Assembly (NCBI GenBank): GCA_018714205.1
Contig: DVNR01000067.1
Span: 1-49,541, forward strand
Source: Candidatus Aphodousia faecipullorum
GTDB lineage: Bacteria > Pseudomonadota > Gammaproteobacteria > Burkholderiales > Burkholderiaceae_F
DNA: 49,541 bases
Reading direction: 5' to 3'
The notes beneath the pieces were generated by a model. The model was not told where the DNA came from. It searched no databases and was given only the letters and a program-made list of their open reading frames with translations. Made by a program: the position numbers and the translations under genes. Shown here piece after piece: positions 33,865 through 41,601 of the stretch (positions within the stretch are counted from its first letter, which is position 1; every line of letters starts with the position of its first letter).

Positions 33865-35704
33865 TGAGAAATCGATCACAGCTTATACCGAGCTTGCCGT
33901 GGCTCTTTGGCGAACGGTTCGTCGTTCCCAAAATAACCTTTCCGATGCACCGCCTTCTTGCTGGGTCAAACTCATGAATGCTATCGGGAAGGCTCTTGAC
34001 ACCGGCAATATCTGTCTTTCAGTTCGTATTGTCGAGTACCCGGAGTTATTTGATGCTGAAGGGGAGTTAACGCTAACCGAGTCGGAATTAAGAACATTGT
34101 CAGAGACCGGGCTTTTGTGTGATCGGTCCGAGCTCACTATGCGCGAATCGCCCTTAGGTCCCAAACCGGCGGTTGTGCTGGATCGAATTGACCAGTTTCG
34201 GTCAAGGCTTTATTTTTCACGCCAATACCGTGAAGAGTGGGCTTTGGCCAGAAAAGTTTTAGCTTTCACGCAGCGACAAACGCGTATCAGTGATCGCGCG
34301 CTGACTCTATTAGCCGCTTTTTTTGAACATGGTCAGACCTCTCAAGAACAGGCGGAGGTGGTCAAACAAGTGTTGCCCCATGGCTTTGCCATGATAACGG
34401 GAGGCCCCGGCACAGGGAAAACCTCGACGGTGGCGAAACTTTTGGAGTGTGCTCTCGACGGTAAAAGCGATGCGGTGATCGGTTTGGCCGCGCCGACAGG
34501 AAAAGCATCCGGACGGGTTATGGAGTCGGTACTCTCAACATTGGATTATGCAACCGACAAAAAACTTTTCGCTTGCTTAGCCAAGGCTCGAGATGAGGGG
34601 AGACTGAGGGCGCGAACCATTCACAAATGGTTGGTTAGCCCTACTTCAAGCGGAATGCGCCCCTCGAAAACCAATCCGCTTGAAGTCGATTTCTTGGTCG
34701 TTGACGAAGCCTCGATGATTGACTTGCATCTTGCCTTGCGACTACTTGATGTGATCGACCCAAAAAAGACTCAAGTGATTTTTTTGGGGGATCGTAACCA
34801 ATTGGCCGCGGTGGGACCGGGATCGGTGTTTGCGGATTTAACTGATCCGCAGGGAGCTTTGAGCGACTGCGTAGGACGGTTAAATAAAAGTTATCGTTTT
34901 GATGAAAAGTCGAAAATCGGATTATTGGCTGCAGCCATTAATAGCGACACGCCATTTGATGAGGCAGCTTTCTGTTCTCTTTTTGACAATCAATCAACAA
35001 ACCAATTTCGTGATCGCATTGTTTGGGAAAAGCGACACGCGCCGAAAGCCGAGGTTCATCCACAGCTGATTCGCTGGATGAAACCGTTTTTGGATGATTT
35101 GCTTTCTATTGCGAAAAAGTTCAAAACGGAAGGGGAAGATTGGTTAGTGTGCACAGCAAAGCTTTATTGCGCCGCAGAGCGTTTTCGGGCTCTCGCTTCT
35201 CAAAGGGAAGGCCCCGATGGTGTCAATATGATCAATCATTGGGCGGAACAGTATATGAAAACGGCTTTGGGCGGTCGATACCCCGGTGAGTTTTATCCTG
35301 GGCGACTGATCATTGTTCGGGCCAATAATGATGAATTAAATGTCTTTAACGGTGACGTTGGGGTGGTTGTTCCGGTCGTTGGTGATGATAAACGCTTTGA
35401 AGTTGTCTTTGATTCACAGGCTAAAAGACGATTGTCAGTCGGACTGTTGCCAGCTTTTGACCCCGCTTTTGCGATGACAATTCACCAATCACAAGGCTCA
35501 GAGTTTGATCATGTCGCGGTTATATTGCCTCATGAAAGCGACTCGCCCATGTGTACAAGGGAGCTTTTCTACACCGGTGTCACTCGCGCTAAGCGTGAAG
35601 TGTTTCTTTTAGCTTCGTCGCCAACAGTCAGACAATCGATTACGCATAAAACGGAACGTTTTGGCGGGTTGGCCTCACGATTAAAAGAAGAGGACATTGG
35701 ATAG
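33854..35704 (+). CDS. recD: RecD helicase subunit of exonuclease V
   Basis: This 616-residue SF1B helicase, the fast 5'-3' motor of RecBCD, is close to E. coli RecD (608). The Walker A motif is GGPGTGKTSTVAKLLE, Walker B is FLVVDEASMIDLHLA, motif III is VIFLGDRNQLAAVGPGS and motif VI is MTIHQSQGSEFDHV with GVTRAKREV. I chose the ATG at 33854, inside the end of recB, because a strong AAGGAGG precedes it; the frame opens 84 bases earlier without such a signal. The overlap indicates coupled translation with recB. Confidence 0.94.
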   Translation: MAFDEKSITAYTELAVALWRTVRRSQNNLSDAPPSCWVKLMNAIGKALDTGNICLSVRIVEYPELFDAEGELTLTESELRTLSETGLLCDRSELTMRESPLGPKPAVVLDRIDQFRSRLYFSRQYREEWALARKVLAFTQRQTRISDRALTLLAAFFEHGQTSQEQAEVVKQVLPHGFAMITGGPGTGKTSTVAKLLECALDGKSDAVIGLAAPTGKASGRVMESVLSTLDYATDKKLFACLAKARDEGRLRARTIHKWLVSPTSSGMRPSKTNPLEVDFLVVDEASMIDLHLALRLLDVIDPKKTQVIFLGDRNQLAAVGPGSVFADLTDPQGALSDCVGRLNKSYRFDEKSKIGLLAAAINSDTPFDEAAFCSLFDNQSTNQFRDRIVWEKRHAPKAEVHPQLIRWMKPFLDDLLSIAKKFKTEGEDWLVCTAKLYCAAERFRALASQREGPDGVNMINHWAEQYMKTALGGRYPGEFYPGRLIIVRANNDELNVFNGDVGVVVPVVGDDKRFEVVFDSQAKRRLSVGLLPAFDPAFAMTIHQSQGSEFDHVAVILPHESDSPMCTRELFYTGVTRAKREVFLLASSPTVRQSITHKTERFGGLASRLKEEDIG

Positions 35705-35762
35705 TTGTAACAAAAGCTCGCCAATGGAAATTAATGCGGGCGGAATTTAATTATGCGATAAG

Positions 35763-35787
35763 CCCTCTGATAGAATCAAAGGGTTTT
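35763..35787 (+). terminator. Weak terminator between recD and dnaB
   Basis: CCCT-c-TGAT pairs with ATCA-a-AGGG around a 3-base loop, followed by TTTT. It is short, with one mismatch, and may also overlap the dnaB promoter. Confidence 0.4.
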
Positions 35788-35813
35788 GAAGGATCATTGA
35801 CGACAGGATAGAG

Positions 35814-37190
35814 ATGCCAGAAGAGACGACTAATACGACGACGGAAAGTGTTCGGCTTCCGCCACATTCAACTGAAGCAGAGCAAGGCTTGTTAGGCAGT
35901 TTGCTCATTGACAATCGGGTTTTCGACTTGGTTAACGATGTCGTTTCGCCCGAAGATTTTTATCGAGGCGATCACCGACGTATTTACGAACACATCGTTA
36001 AGCTCATAACGTCCGGTCGCCCGGCCGACGTCCTGACTGTGAATGAGTCAATGACCGTCGTCGGTTTGGGACAGGAAGGAACGAAGAGCTTTTTAAACTC
36101 TTTGGCCATGAATACACCGAATTCCGCTAACGCACGACGTTATGCGGAAATTGTTCGAGAACGCAGTATTTTGCGTCATTTGGTGACAGCCGGTTCTGAA
36201 ATCGTCGACATGGCTTTGGATACCAAGGGGTTGGATACAACGGAAATTTTGGACCGCGCGGAAAGTTCAATTTTTAAAATCAGTGAAGACGCGCAGGTCG
36301 CCGATCAGGGACTTAAACCTATTTCCAAACCGTTGGCGGCTGTTGCCGATCAGGTGACAAAACTTTATAACTCCAAGAGCACGAATCCAGTGACCGGCGT
36401 GCCGACCGGTTTTATTGATTTGGATCGACTGACAAAGGGGATGCATCCGGGGGAACTCATTATTGTCGCCGGACGTCCCGCCATGGGTAAAACGACCTTC
36501 GCAATGAACATCGCCGAATTTGTGGCTATGCGAGCTGGCATGCCCGTCGCTATCTTCTCAATGGAAATGCCGGCAGAGCAATTGGCAATGCGTTTAATCA
36601 GTTCCTACCAGCGTGTGAAGCTCGAGCATTTGCGAAGTGGCCGTTTGGAAGGCGATGATGCACAGCGAATGAGTGCTGCGGTGACTGATATTGCCAACTC
36701 GAAAAACTTTTTCGTTGATGATTCGTCGGGTTTGACCATTTCAGCCGTGCGTTCACGCGCTAGAAGGCTCTCACGAGAAGTCAAACGCCTAGGTTTGATA
36801 GTGATTGATTATCTCCAACTGATGTCCGGTGAAGGCCGGGGAGACAATCGCGCCTTGGAAATTTCAGAAATTTCTCGTGGGCTAAAGCTTTTGGCCAAAG
36901 AGTTGAATTGCCCGATCATTGCCTTGTCACAGTTAAATCGTGATTTGGAGCGTCGCCCGGATAAGCGGCCGATGATGAGCGATCTTCGCGAATCCGGTTC
37001 TATCGAACAGGACGCGGACGTGATCATTTTCCTGTACCGTGATGTCGTCTATAACGAACAATTGAAAGACACTGATCAGGAAAGAGATGCCGAGGCCATT
37101 GTCCGTAAGCAACGCAATGGTCCGACCGGTACGATTGATTTGACGTTCTTTGGTGAATATACGCAATTTAAGAATCGAGCGAGGACTTAG
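35814..37190 (+). CDS. dnaB: Replicative DNA helicase
   Basis: This 458-residue hexameric fork helicase has the N-terminal collar domain beginning LPPHSTEAEQGLLGSLLIDN. The RecA-like domain carries Walker A GRPAMGKTTFAMNIAE, Walker B LIVIDYLQLMSG and the arginine-finger region ALSQLNRDLERRPDKRPMMS. It is complete, with no intein. In many bacteria dnaB follows rplI directly; here recCBD lies between them. Confidence 0.97.
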   Translation: MPEETTNTTTESVRLPPHSTEAEQGLLGSLLIDNRVFDLVNDVVSPEDFYRGDHRRIYEHIVKLITSGRPADVLTVNESMTVVGLGQEGTKSFLNSLAMNTPNSANARRYAEIVRERSILRHLVTAGSEIVDMALDTKGLDTTEILDRAESSIFKISEDAQVADQGLKPISKPLAAVADQVTKLYNSKSTNPVTGVPTGFIDLDRLTKGMHPGELIIVAGRPAMGKTTFAMNIAEFVAMRAGMPVAIFSMEMPAEQLAMRLISSYQRVKLEHLRSGRLEGDDAQRMSAAVTDIANSKNFFVDDSSGLTISAVRSRARRLSREVKRLGLIVIDYLQLMSGEGRGDNRALEISEISRGLKLLAKELNCPIIALSQLNRDLERRPDKRPMMSDLRESGSIEQDADVIIFLYRDVVYNEQLKDTDQERDAEAIVRKQRNGPTGTIDLTFFGEYTQFKNRART

Positions 37191-37192
37191 CG

Positions 37193-37684
37193 ATGGAAGT
37201 TCTAATGACTTATGGATTGTATGCACTAGCCGCTGTTTTTATTGTTTGCGGAGTGGCGGGAACGATTGTTCCGGCTTTGCCTGGCATACCGATGATTTTT
37301 ATCGGTGGATGGATTATCGCCCATTTGGACGGCTATGTGAACATGGGCACAGGGACGCTGATTTTCCTTGGGGTCTTAACAGCGCTATCCATCGCTATTG
37401 ATTGGGTAAGTCAGACATTGGGGGCACAAAAAGCCGGAGCAACTAAGCTCGGATTGACTGGAGCGCTTGTTGGTACGATCGTCGGCATTCCTTTTGGACT
37501 GGTTGGCATTTTCTTATTTCCCGTGATTGGCGCTTTCGTGGGAGAAATGATCGGTCATCGCGATATGCGCAAAGCCACAAAGGTCAGCTGGGCCACCTGG
37601 GTGGGTATGATCGCTGGCATTGCGGCGAAGGTAGCCATCGCTTTTATCATGATCGGAACGATGATCGTGATGATGGTGGTATAG
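37193..37684 (+). CDS. DUF456 family membrane protein
   Basis: This 163-residue inner-membrane protein has about four to five hydrophobic segments. The opening VCGVAGTIVPALPGIPMIFIGGWI and the Gly-rich GLTGALVGTIVGIPFGLVG with GAFVGEMIGHRDMRKA are typical of DUF456. No function is established for the family that I know of. It begins two bases after dnaB and is probably cotranscribed with it. Confidence 0.82.
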   Translation: MEVLMTYGLYALAAVFIVCGVAGTIVPALPGIPMIFIGGWIIAHLDGYVNMGTGTLIFLGVLTALSIAIDWVSQTLGAQKAGATKLGLTGALVGTIVGIPFGLVGIFLFPVIGAFVGEMIGHRDMRKATKVSWATWVGMIAGIAAKVAIAFIMIGTMIVMMVV

Positions 37685-37745
37685 AAATTTTTATTAGAAA
37701 CTTTAACGCCGCAGCGCTCTGATTCGTTCGATAGAGCTGAAATTT

Positions 37746-38437
37746 TCAGGTCCTTTTCGCAGCCTCATCAGAAGAGATCAATCGATTAATCGCCTGACGG
37801 ATGCCATCGTTTAACTTCGGGAGGTCTCGTCCCGATTGATGGCGGTAGAGCGCTTCGGTTTCACCAATAAAATCCTGATAAGCGGTCTTAATTCATTTGG
37901 TTAGGCGGTGGCAACCCCGTGGGCGCCTACCCTTCGAAAAGGTAGAGCACATCACTATAGACGAATAGCTCGAGATAAAGCGCCAGCCCCTTAAAGCCAT
38001 GAAAATCGCATGCGTGCAGCGACTCAACACCAAACTAATTCAGAAGCGTTTGGGTGTCTTGAAACATTTGTGGTGTAGTGTTCGGCTTTAATCGAATCGT
38101 CAAAGAAGCTAGAGAATAAGTACCTCGATTCCCCTGGTAGACGGCTCTCAACTGACGTGTCGCTTGCTCAGCAAAGGATTCGTTGTTATTGTCGTTTGAC
38201 GCTGGCGTTTGATGACCGGTACGGATGTATCTGCGGGAGTTGGACTTGCGATAACTCGATAGTAGTGCGGATCCTTTTCTTATCGTATGCACTTGGGATT
38301 CTATTAACTACGGGAACAGTGCCGTCCTTTTCTAAATACAAATGCATTGGGAGAACAATGGTATTTCTGTCTCTGGTCAATTCAGCTAAAAGACAATGCT
38401 GTTCTCCCCAGGCTTCAATCTGTGTTTTCCCTGTTTA
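37746..38437 (-). pseudogene. Degraded coding sequence of unknown family
   Basis: Three minus-strand blocks in shifting frames read as protein but are broken by stops and frameshifts. Block 1 (38437 to 38186) contains LPMHLYLEKDGTVPVVNRI. Block 2 starts in a second frame at 38292, contains NRGTYSLASLTIRLKPNTTP, passes an in-frame TAG at 38035 and continues as FGVESLHACDFHGFKGL to a stop at 37927. Block 3 (37883 to 37746) contains ALYRHQSGRDLPKLNDGIRQ and ends in TGA. The composition and continuity are those of a former gene of at least 230 codons. I do not recognise the family. No terminal repeats were found around it. Confidence 0.55.
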
Positions 38438-38490
38438 CCGAAAGAAATCTTGGGTCGACTGAAGCCTCCAATTTTCCGATGGTTAATTAT

Positions 38491-39147
38491 TCAACCGAAG
38501 AGCATTCGATCTTTACACTTGATAAATCGATCTAAAAAAGCAGTGATGCAACCGATGGAAATAATGATGGCCGCATAGTAGAGAAAATATAAAAAAGCGG
38601 GTAGCGAGGGGTTCCAAAAGTCGAAGGCAAAGCCGTAAAACAGCTTTTCAAAAAGACCACGATCAATAAAGGCGTAAATGCCTAATAAGCTAAAAAACAA
38701 ATACAAAAGTTGCTTTGCTCGACTCGGCATATAGCGTTCAAGCACTCGATCGAGCATTGGAGCGTGCAGTCCAATATGAATGCCCAGCAAAATAATCATC
38801 CAGTAACAAACCTGTGAATGAATTTGTCGAGTCAGCATGCCGGCATCGACCCCAATAATTGGGAATAGTTCCGGAGACAAGGTGAGGCCTGTCACGAAGA
38901 CGATCAATGCGCCGACTAAAAGCAATGCGTTGATTGCGACACTCAATAAACGGCGCGGACCGAAACGTCCCTGAAACGTCACTTGATACCAAGATCGGTG
39001 GTGATAACCGTGAGTGAAAAAAAGCACACAAAGAATGGCGCCGATTAGCTCGTGAGCGGCAACGCCGGTCATACGAGCGCCTAGGGCTGCGATAAAGAGC
39101 AGCGGCATGCAAACATCAAGGGTTCGTAGCAGCTTCGTTTCGGTCAT
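38491..39147 (-). CDS. DUF4405-like membrane protein, possible b-type cytochrome
   Basis: This 218-residue membrane protein has five to six hydrophobic segments. Histidines lie in or near the membrane (AAHELIGAI, FFTHGYHHRSW, RQIHSQVCYW, LGIHIGLHAP), a pattern seen in DUF4405/cytochrome-b561-like proteins that may bind heme. It starts 15 bases after the exported flavodoxin gene on the same strand, so an electron-transfer partnership across the membrane is a reasonable inference, not a demonstrated one. Confidence 0.7.
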   Translation of the reverse strand: MTETKLLRTLDVCMPLLFIAALGARMTGVAAHELIGAILCVLFFTHGYHHRSWYQVTFQGRFGPRRLLSVAINALLLVGALIVFVTGLTLSPELFPIIGVDAGMLTRQIHSQVCYWMIILLGIHIGLHAPMLDRVLERYMPSRAKQLLYLFFSLLGIYAFIDRGLFEKLFYGFAFDFWNPSLPAFLYFLYYAAIIISIGCITAFLDRFIKCKDRMLFG

Positions 39148-39162
39148 AACTTTACAACGGAA

Positions 39163-39729
39163 CTAGATTAAGGCATTAGCCCTTAACCAATGATCGATAT
39201 TTTCCTCTAAATTTGATCCGCCGCGATAGTGAACCGACAAACCCTCGCAGACCTCGGAGTTGGGCGCTAATTTAGAGATGTCGGTGACACTTTGTCCCAG
39301 GCGCCCGCCTCCGTGACTGCAAAACGGCGCAATACGTTTGCCGGATAAATCATAACTTTCCAGAAAGCTCGCGATGGGCATAGGAATGGTTGCCCACCAA
39401 TTCGGATAGCCGAGGAAAATTGTTTCATATTGCGCAATGTTGGCAACTTGCGATTGAATGCGCGGACGGGCGGCCTGACGCTGATCACGCTTCGCTTCAT
39501 CCAAACATTGGCTGTAGTTGGTCGAGTAAGGCTTTTCAAGCTCTATTTCAAAGAGGTCGGCTCCCGTTTTTTGCCTTAGGATATTGGCAATGTAGCGTGT
39601 GTTGCCGGACCAGGAGAAAAAGACGATTAATTTGTTGTTTTTTGGGGCTGTTTGCGCAAAGGCGCAATTAACCGCCAGGCTTAAAGAGGATAGCGTCAGG
39701 GAGGCGATAAAACGACGTCGGTTAAGCAT
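39163..39729 (-). CDS. Tat-exported flavodoxin
   Basis: This 188-residue flavodoxin-fold protein has a twin-arginine signal: MLNRRRFIASLTLSSLSLA followed by an Ala-x-Ala cleavage site (AFAQ). The FMN phosphate loop is VFFSWSGNTRYIANIL and the second loop is GYPNWWATIPMPIASFLE, typical of the flavodoxin_4-like family. I chose the ATG at 39729 because AAGGAG lies 6 bases upstream and it places the twin arginine at the N terminus. Export as a folded, FMN-loaded protein to the periplasm is predicted. It sits between a SUMF1-like gene and a DUF4405-like membrane gene. Confidence 0.85.
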   Translation of the reverse strand: MLNRRRFIASLTLSSLSLAVNCAFAQTAPKNNKLIVFFSWSGNTRYIANILRQKTGADLFEIELEKPYSTNYSQCLDEAKRDQRQAARPRIQSQVANIAQYETIFLGYPNWWATIPMPIASFLESYDLSGKRIAPFCSHGGGRLGQSVTDISKLAPNSEVCEGLSVHYRGGSNLEENIDHWLRANALI

Positions 39730-39739
39730 GTCATTCTCC

Positions 39740-40569
39740 TTATTCGGCATTTCGTGCCAGACGTAAACCGATATTGAAACTTTTATTCAAAGGATTTTGT
39801 GCGGCGCGGTAGCTGCTTCTTAGGTGTTTACCAAAGTCATTGAAGCCGCCGCCTCGGTTGACCCTCAGTTGCCCAGAGGGGCTTCCTTGCGGATCAACGC
39901 TGATTTGATCTTGTGGGTAGGGTCGTAGCGATCCCAACACCATTCCAAAACATTGCCGTGCATGTCGTAAAGACCCCAGGCATTGGTGGAAAAACTGCCG
40001 ATCGGAACCGTTTCGCCGCGATAGGTTTGACTGGGTCGATCGCGATAGGGGTAAGTGCCGTAATAATTGGCTTGATCAGCTGAGATATTTTCGCCGGTGT
40101 TAAAGGGAGTCGTGGTTCCGGCTCTAGCGGCATATTCCCATTCTGATTCGGTCGGAAGTTGATAGCCCGAGGCCTCTCTATTCCAAGTCACCTTGATATG
40201 ACCATTGTCTTGTTCGATAACATAAGCCGGTTCCAAGCCCTCTTTTTGACTTAATGCATTGCAAAAGCGTATTGCGTCATACCAAGTAATGTTTTCAACA
40301 GGAAGGTTCTTGCCGACATGAGCGCTTGGATTATTGCCCATGACCTCTTCGTATAACGATTGGGTGACCTCATAGGGGGCGATTTCAAACGCAGAAAGGG
40401 AAACTTGGTGTTGAGTTTCATCTTTTTGACGCTCAAATTCGCTCATCGGACTTCCCATTTGGAATTGACCGCCAGATATTGAACGCATTGAAATGGCAGT
40501 CGTCTGAGCGTAAGCGCAACTGCTGATTAGAAACGTCAACAAAATGGTTGAATTAAAAACGGACCTCAT
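39740..40569 (-). pseudogene. Exported SUMF1/FGE-like protein broken by one frameshift
   Basis: The first frame (40569 to 39865) encodes a signal peptide (MRSVFNSTILLTFLISSCAYAQ) and most of a formylglycine-generating-enzyme-like domain: SGGQFQMGSPMSE, YEVTQSLYEEVMG, LPTESEWEYAARAG and WGLYDMHGNVLEWCWDRYDP. It then goes off the rails. The next frame continues the domain exactly (YPQDQISVDPQGSPSG, LRVNRGGGFNDFGKHLRSSYR, NIGLRLARN) to a stop at 39740. Loss of one C in the run at about 39920-39922 explains it. The motif RGGGFNDFGKH lacks the active-site cysteine of true FGE, so sulfatase maturation is unlikely. The repaired protein would have 276 residues and ends 10 bases before the flavodoxin start. 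Confidence 0.8.
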
Positions 40570-40803
40570 CGTTTTTCTCCGAATGAATTCGATTTGATTT
40601 CATAATCAATATTTATCTATGCCTTGTCCAATACTATTTTCTTATGATTTGTATGTGGTTTATTAATAAATGAAAATGCATAAAAAATCTAATTAATTCA
40701 ATAAGATATATTTCTACAAGCCAGAATTCTCTTGTTCTTTTCAGGTTTGAAAGTTGCAAATCGAAACAAAAAGTTGACACAATGGCTCGAAAAGGAGAAG
40801 TTG

Positions 40804-41601
40804 ATGGAACTATTTCAGATGATGAGCTGGGCTGCGATGGGAACCGGCTTTACATTTCTTATGACGGCCCTGGGCGCAGCCAGTGTGTTTTTATTCAGAA
40901 AGCAGGTCTCAGAGCTTGCCCATCGATTATCGCTCGGCTTGGCAGCTGGGATTATGATCGCCGCATCGGTTTGGAGTTTGTTGATTCCGGCGATGGAGGC
41001 TGCCGAGGCCGCAGGAACAGCTTCGTGGCTACCTGCTGCGGGAGGTTTTCTTTTTGGGGTTCTTTTTTTGTTGTTGCTCGATGAGTTGCTTCCCCATCTT
41101 CATCCGGGTTCGAAAGATCCGGAGGGACCTAAGAGTGGTTTATCGCGTGCGTCTCTTTTGTTTTTGGCTGTCACTTTACACAATATCCCGGAAGGGATGA
41201 GTGTGGGGCTTTTATTTGTGGTGGCAGGGCAAACCGGGGATCCCGTTGCATTGTCTGCCGCGCTTGCGTTGGCTTTGGGCATGGGCATTCAAAATGTGCC
41301 CGAAGGCGCCTCGGTGTCTTTGCCTTTGCGGCAAGAGGGTTACACTGCCAGGCGGGCGTTTGTTTTTGGGGCTCTTTCTGGGCTAGCTGAACCTGTTTTC
41401 GGTATCGGCGTGGTTTTGGTCGCGGCTTGGATTACACCGTTCATGCCGTGGCTTTTGGCGTTCAGCGCGGGCGCCATGATGTATGTGGTAGTTGAAGAGC
41501 TCATCCCGGAGGCCCATTTAGGTGAGCATTCCAACGTCGGGACCTTGAGCGTTATGGCTGGTTTTCTCATCATGATGGTGCTCGATTGCGCTTTAGGCTG
41601 A
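40804..41601 (+). CDS. ZIP-family metal transporter
   Basis: This 266-residue ZIP transporter, GufA/ZupT-like, would import zinc or another divalent metal. The binuclear metal-site motifs are LHNIPEGMSVG in TM4 and IQNVPEGASVSLPL in TM5, and a VEELIPEAH block follows near the C terminus. About eight hydrophobic segments are seen. I chose the ATG at 40804, preceded by AAAGGAG; the frame opens 72 bases earlier without a good signal. It converges on the helicase gene, with nine bases of overlap at the stops. Confidence 0.88.
   Translation: MELFQMMSWAAMGTGFTFLMTALGAASVFLFRKQVSELAHRLSLGLAAGIMIAASVWSLLIPAMEAAEAAGTASWLPAAGGFLFGVLFLLLLDELLPHLHPGSKDPEGPKSGLSRASLLFLAVTLHNIPEGMSVGLLFVVAGQTGDPVALSAALALALGMGIQNVPEGASVSLPLRQEGYTARRAFVFGALSGLAEPVFGIGVVLVAAWITPFMPWLLAFSAGAMMYVVVEELIPEAHLGEHSNVGTLSVMAGFLIMMVLDCALG

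Noticed and set aside
37727..38490. Insertion sequence to explain the broken gene
   Set aside because: No terminal inverted repeats, target duplication or recognisable transposase motif could be found.
39740..40569. True formylglycine-generating enzyme for sulfatase activation
   Set aside because: The active-site cysteine of the RGGSF-x-C block is absent (RGGGFNDFGKH), and no sulfatase gene is nearby.
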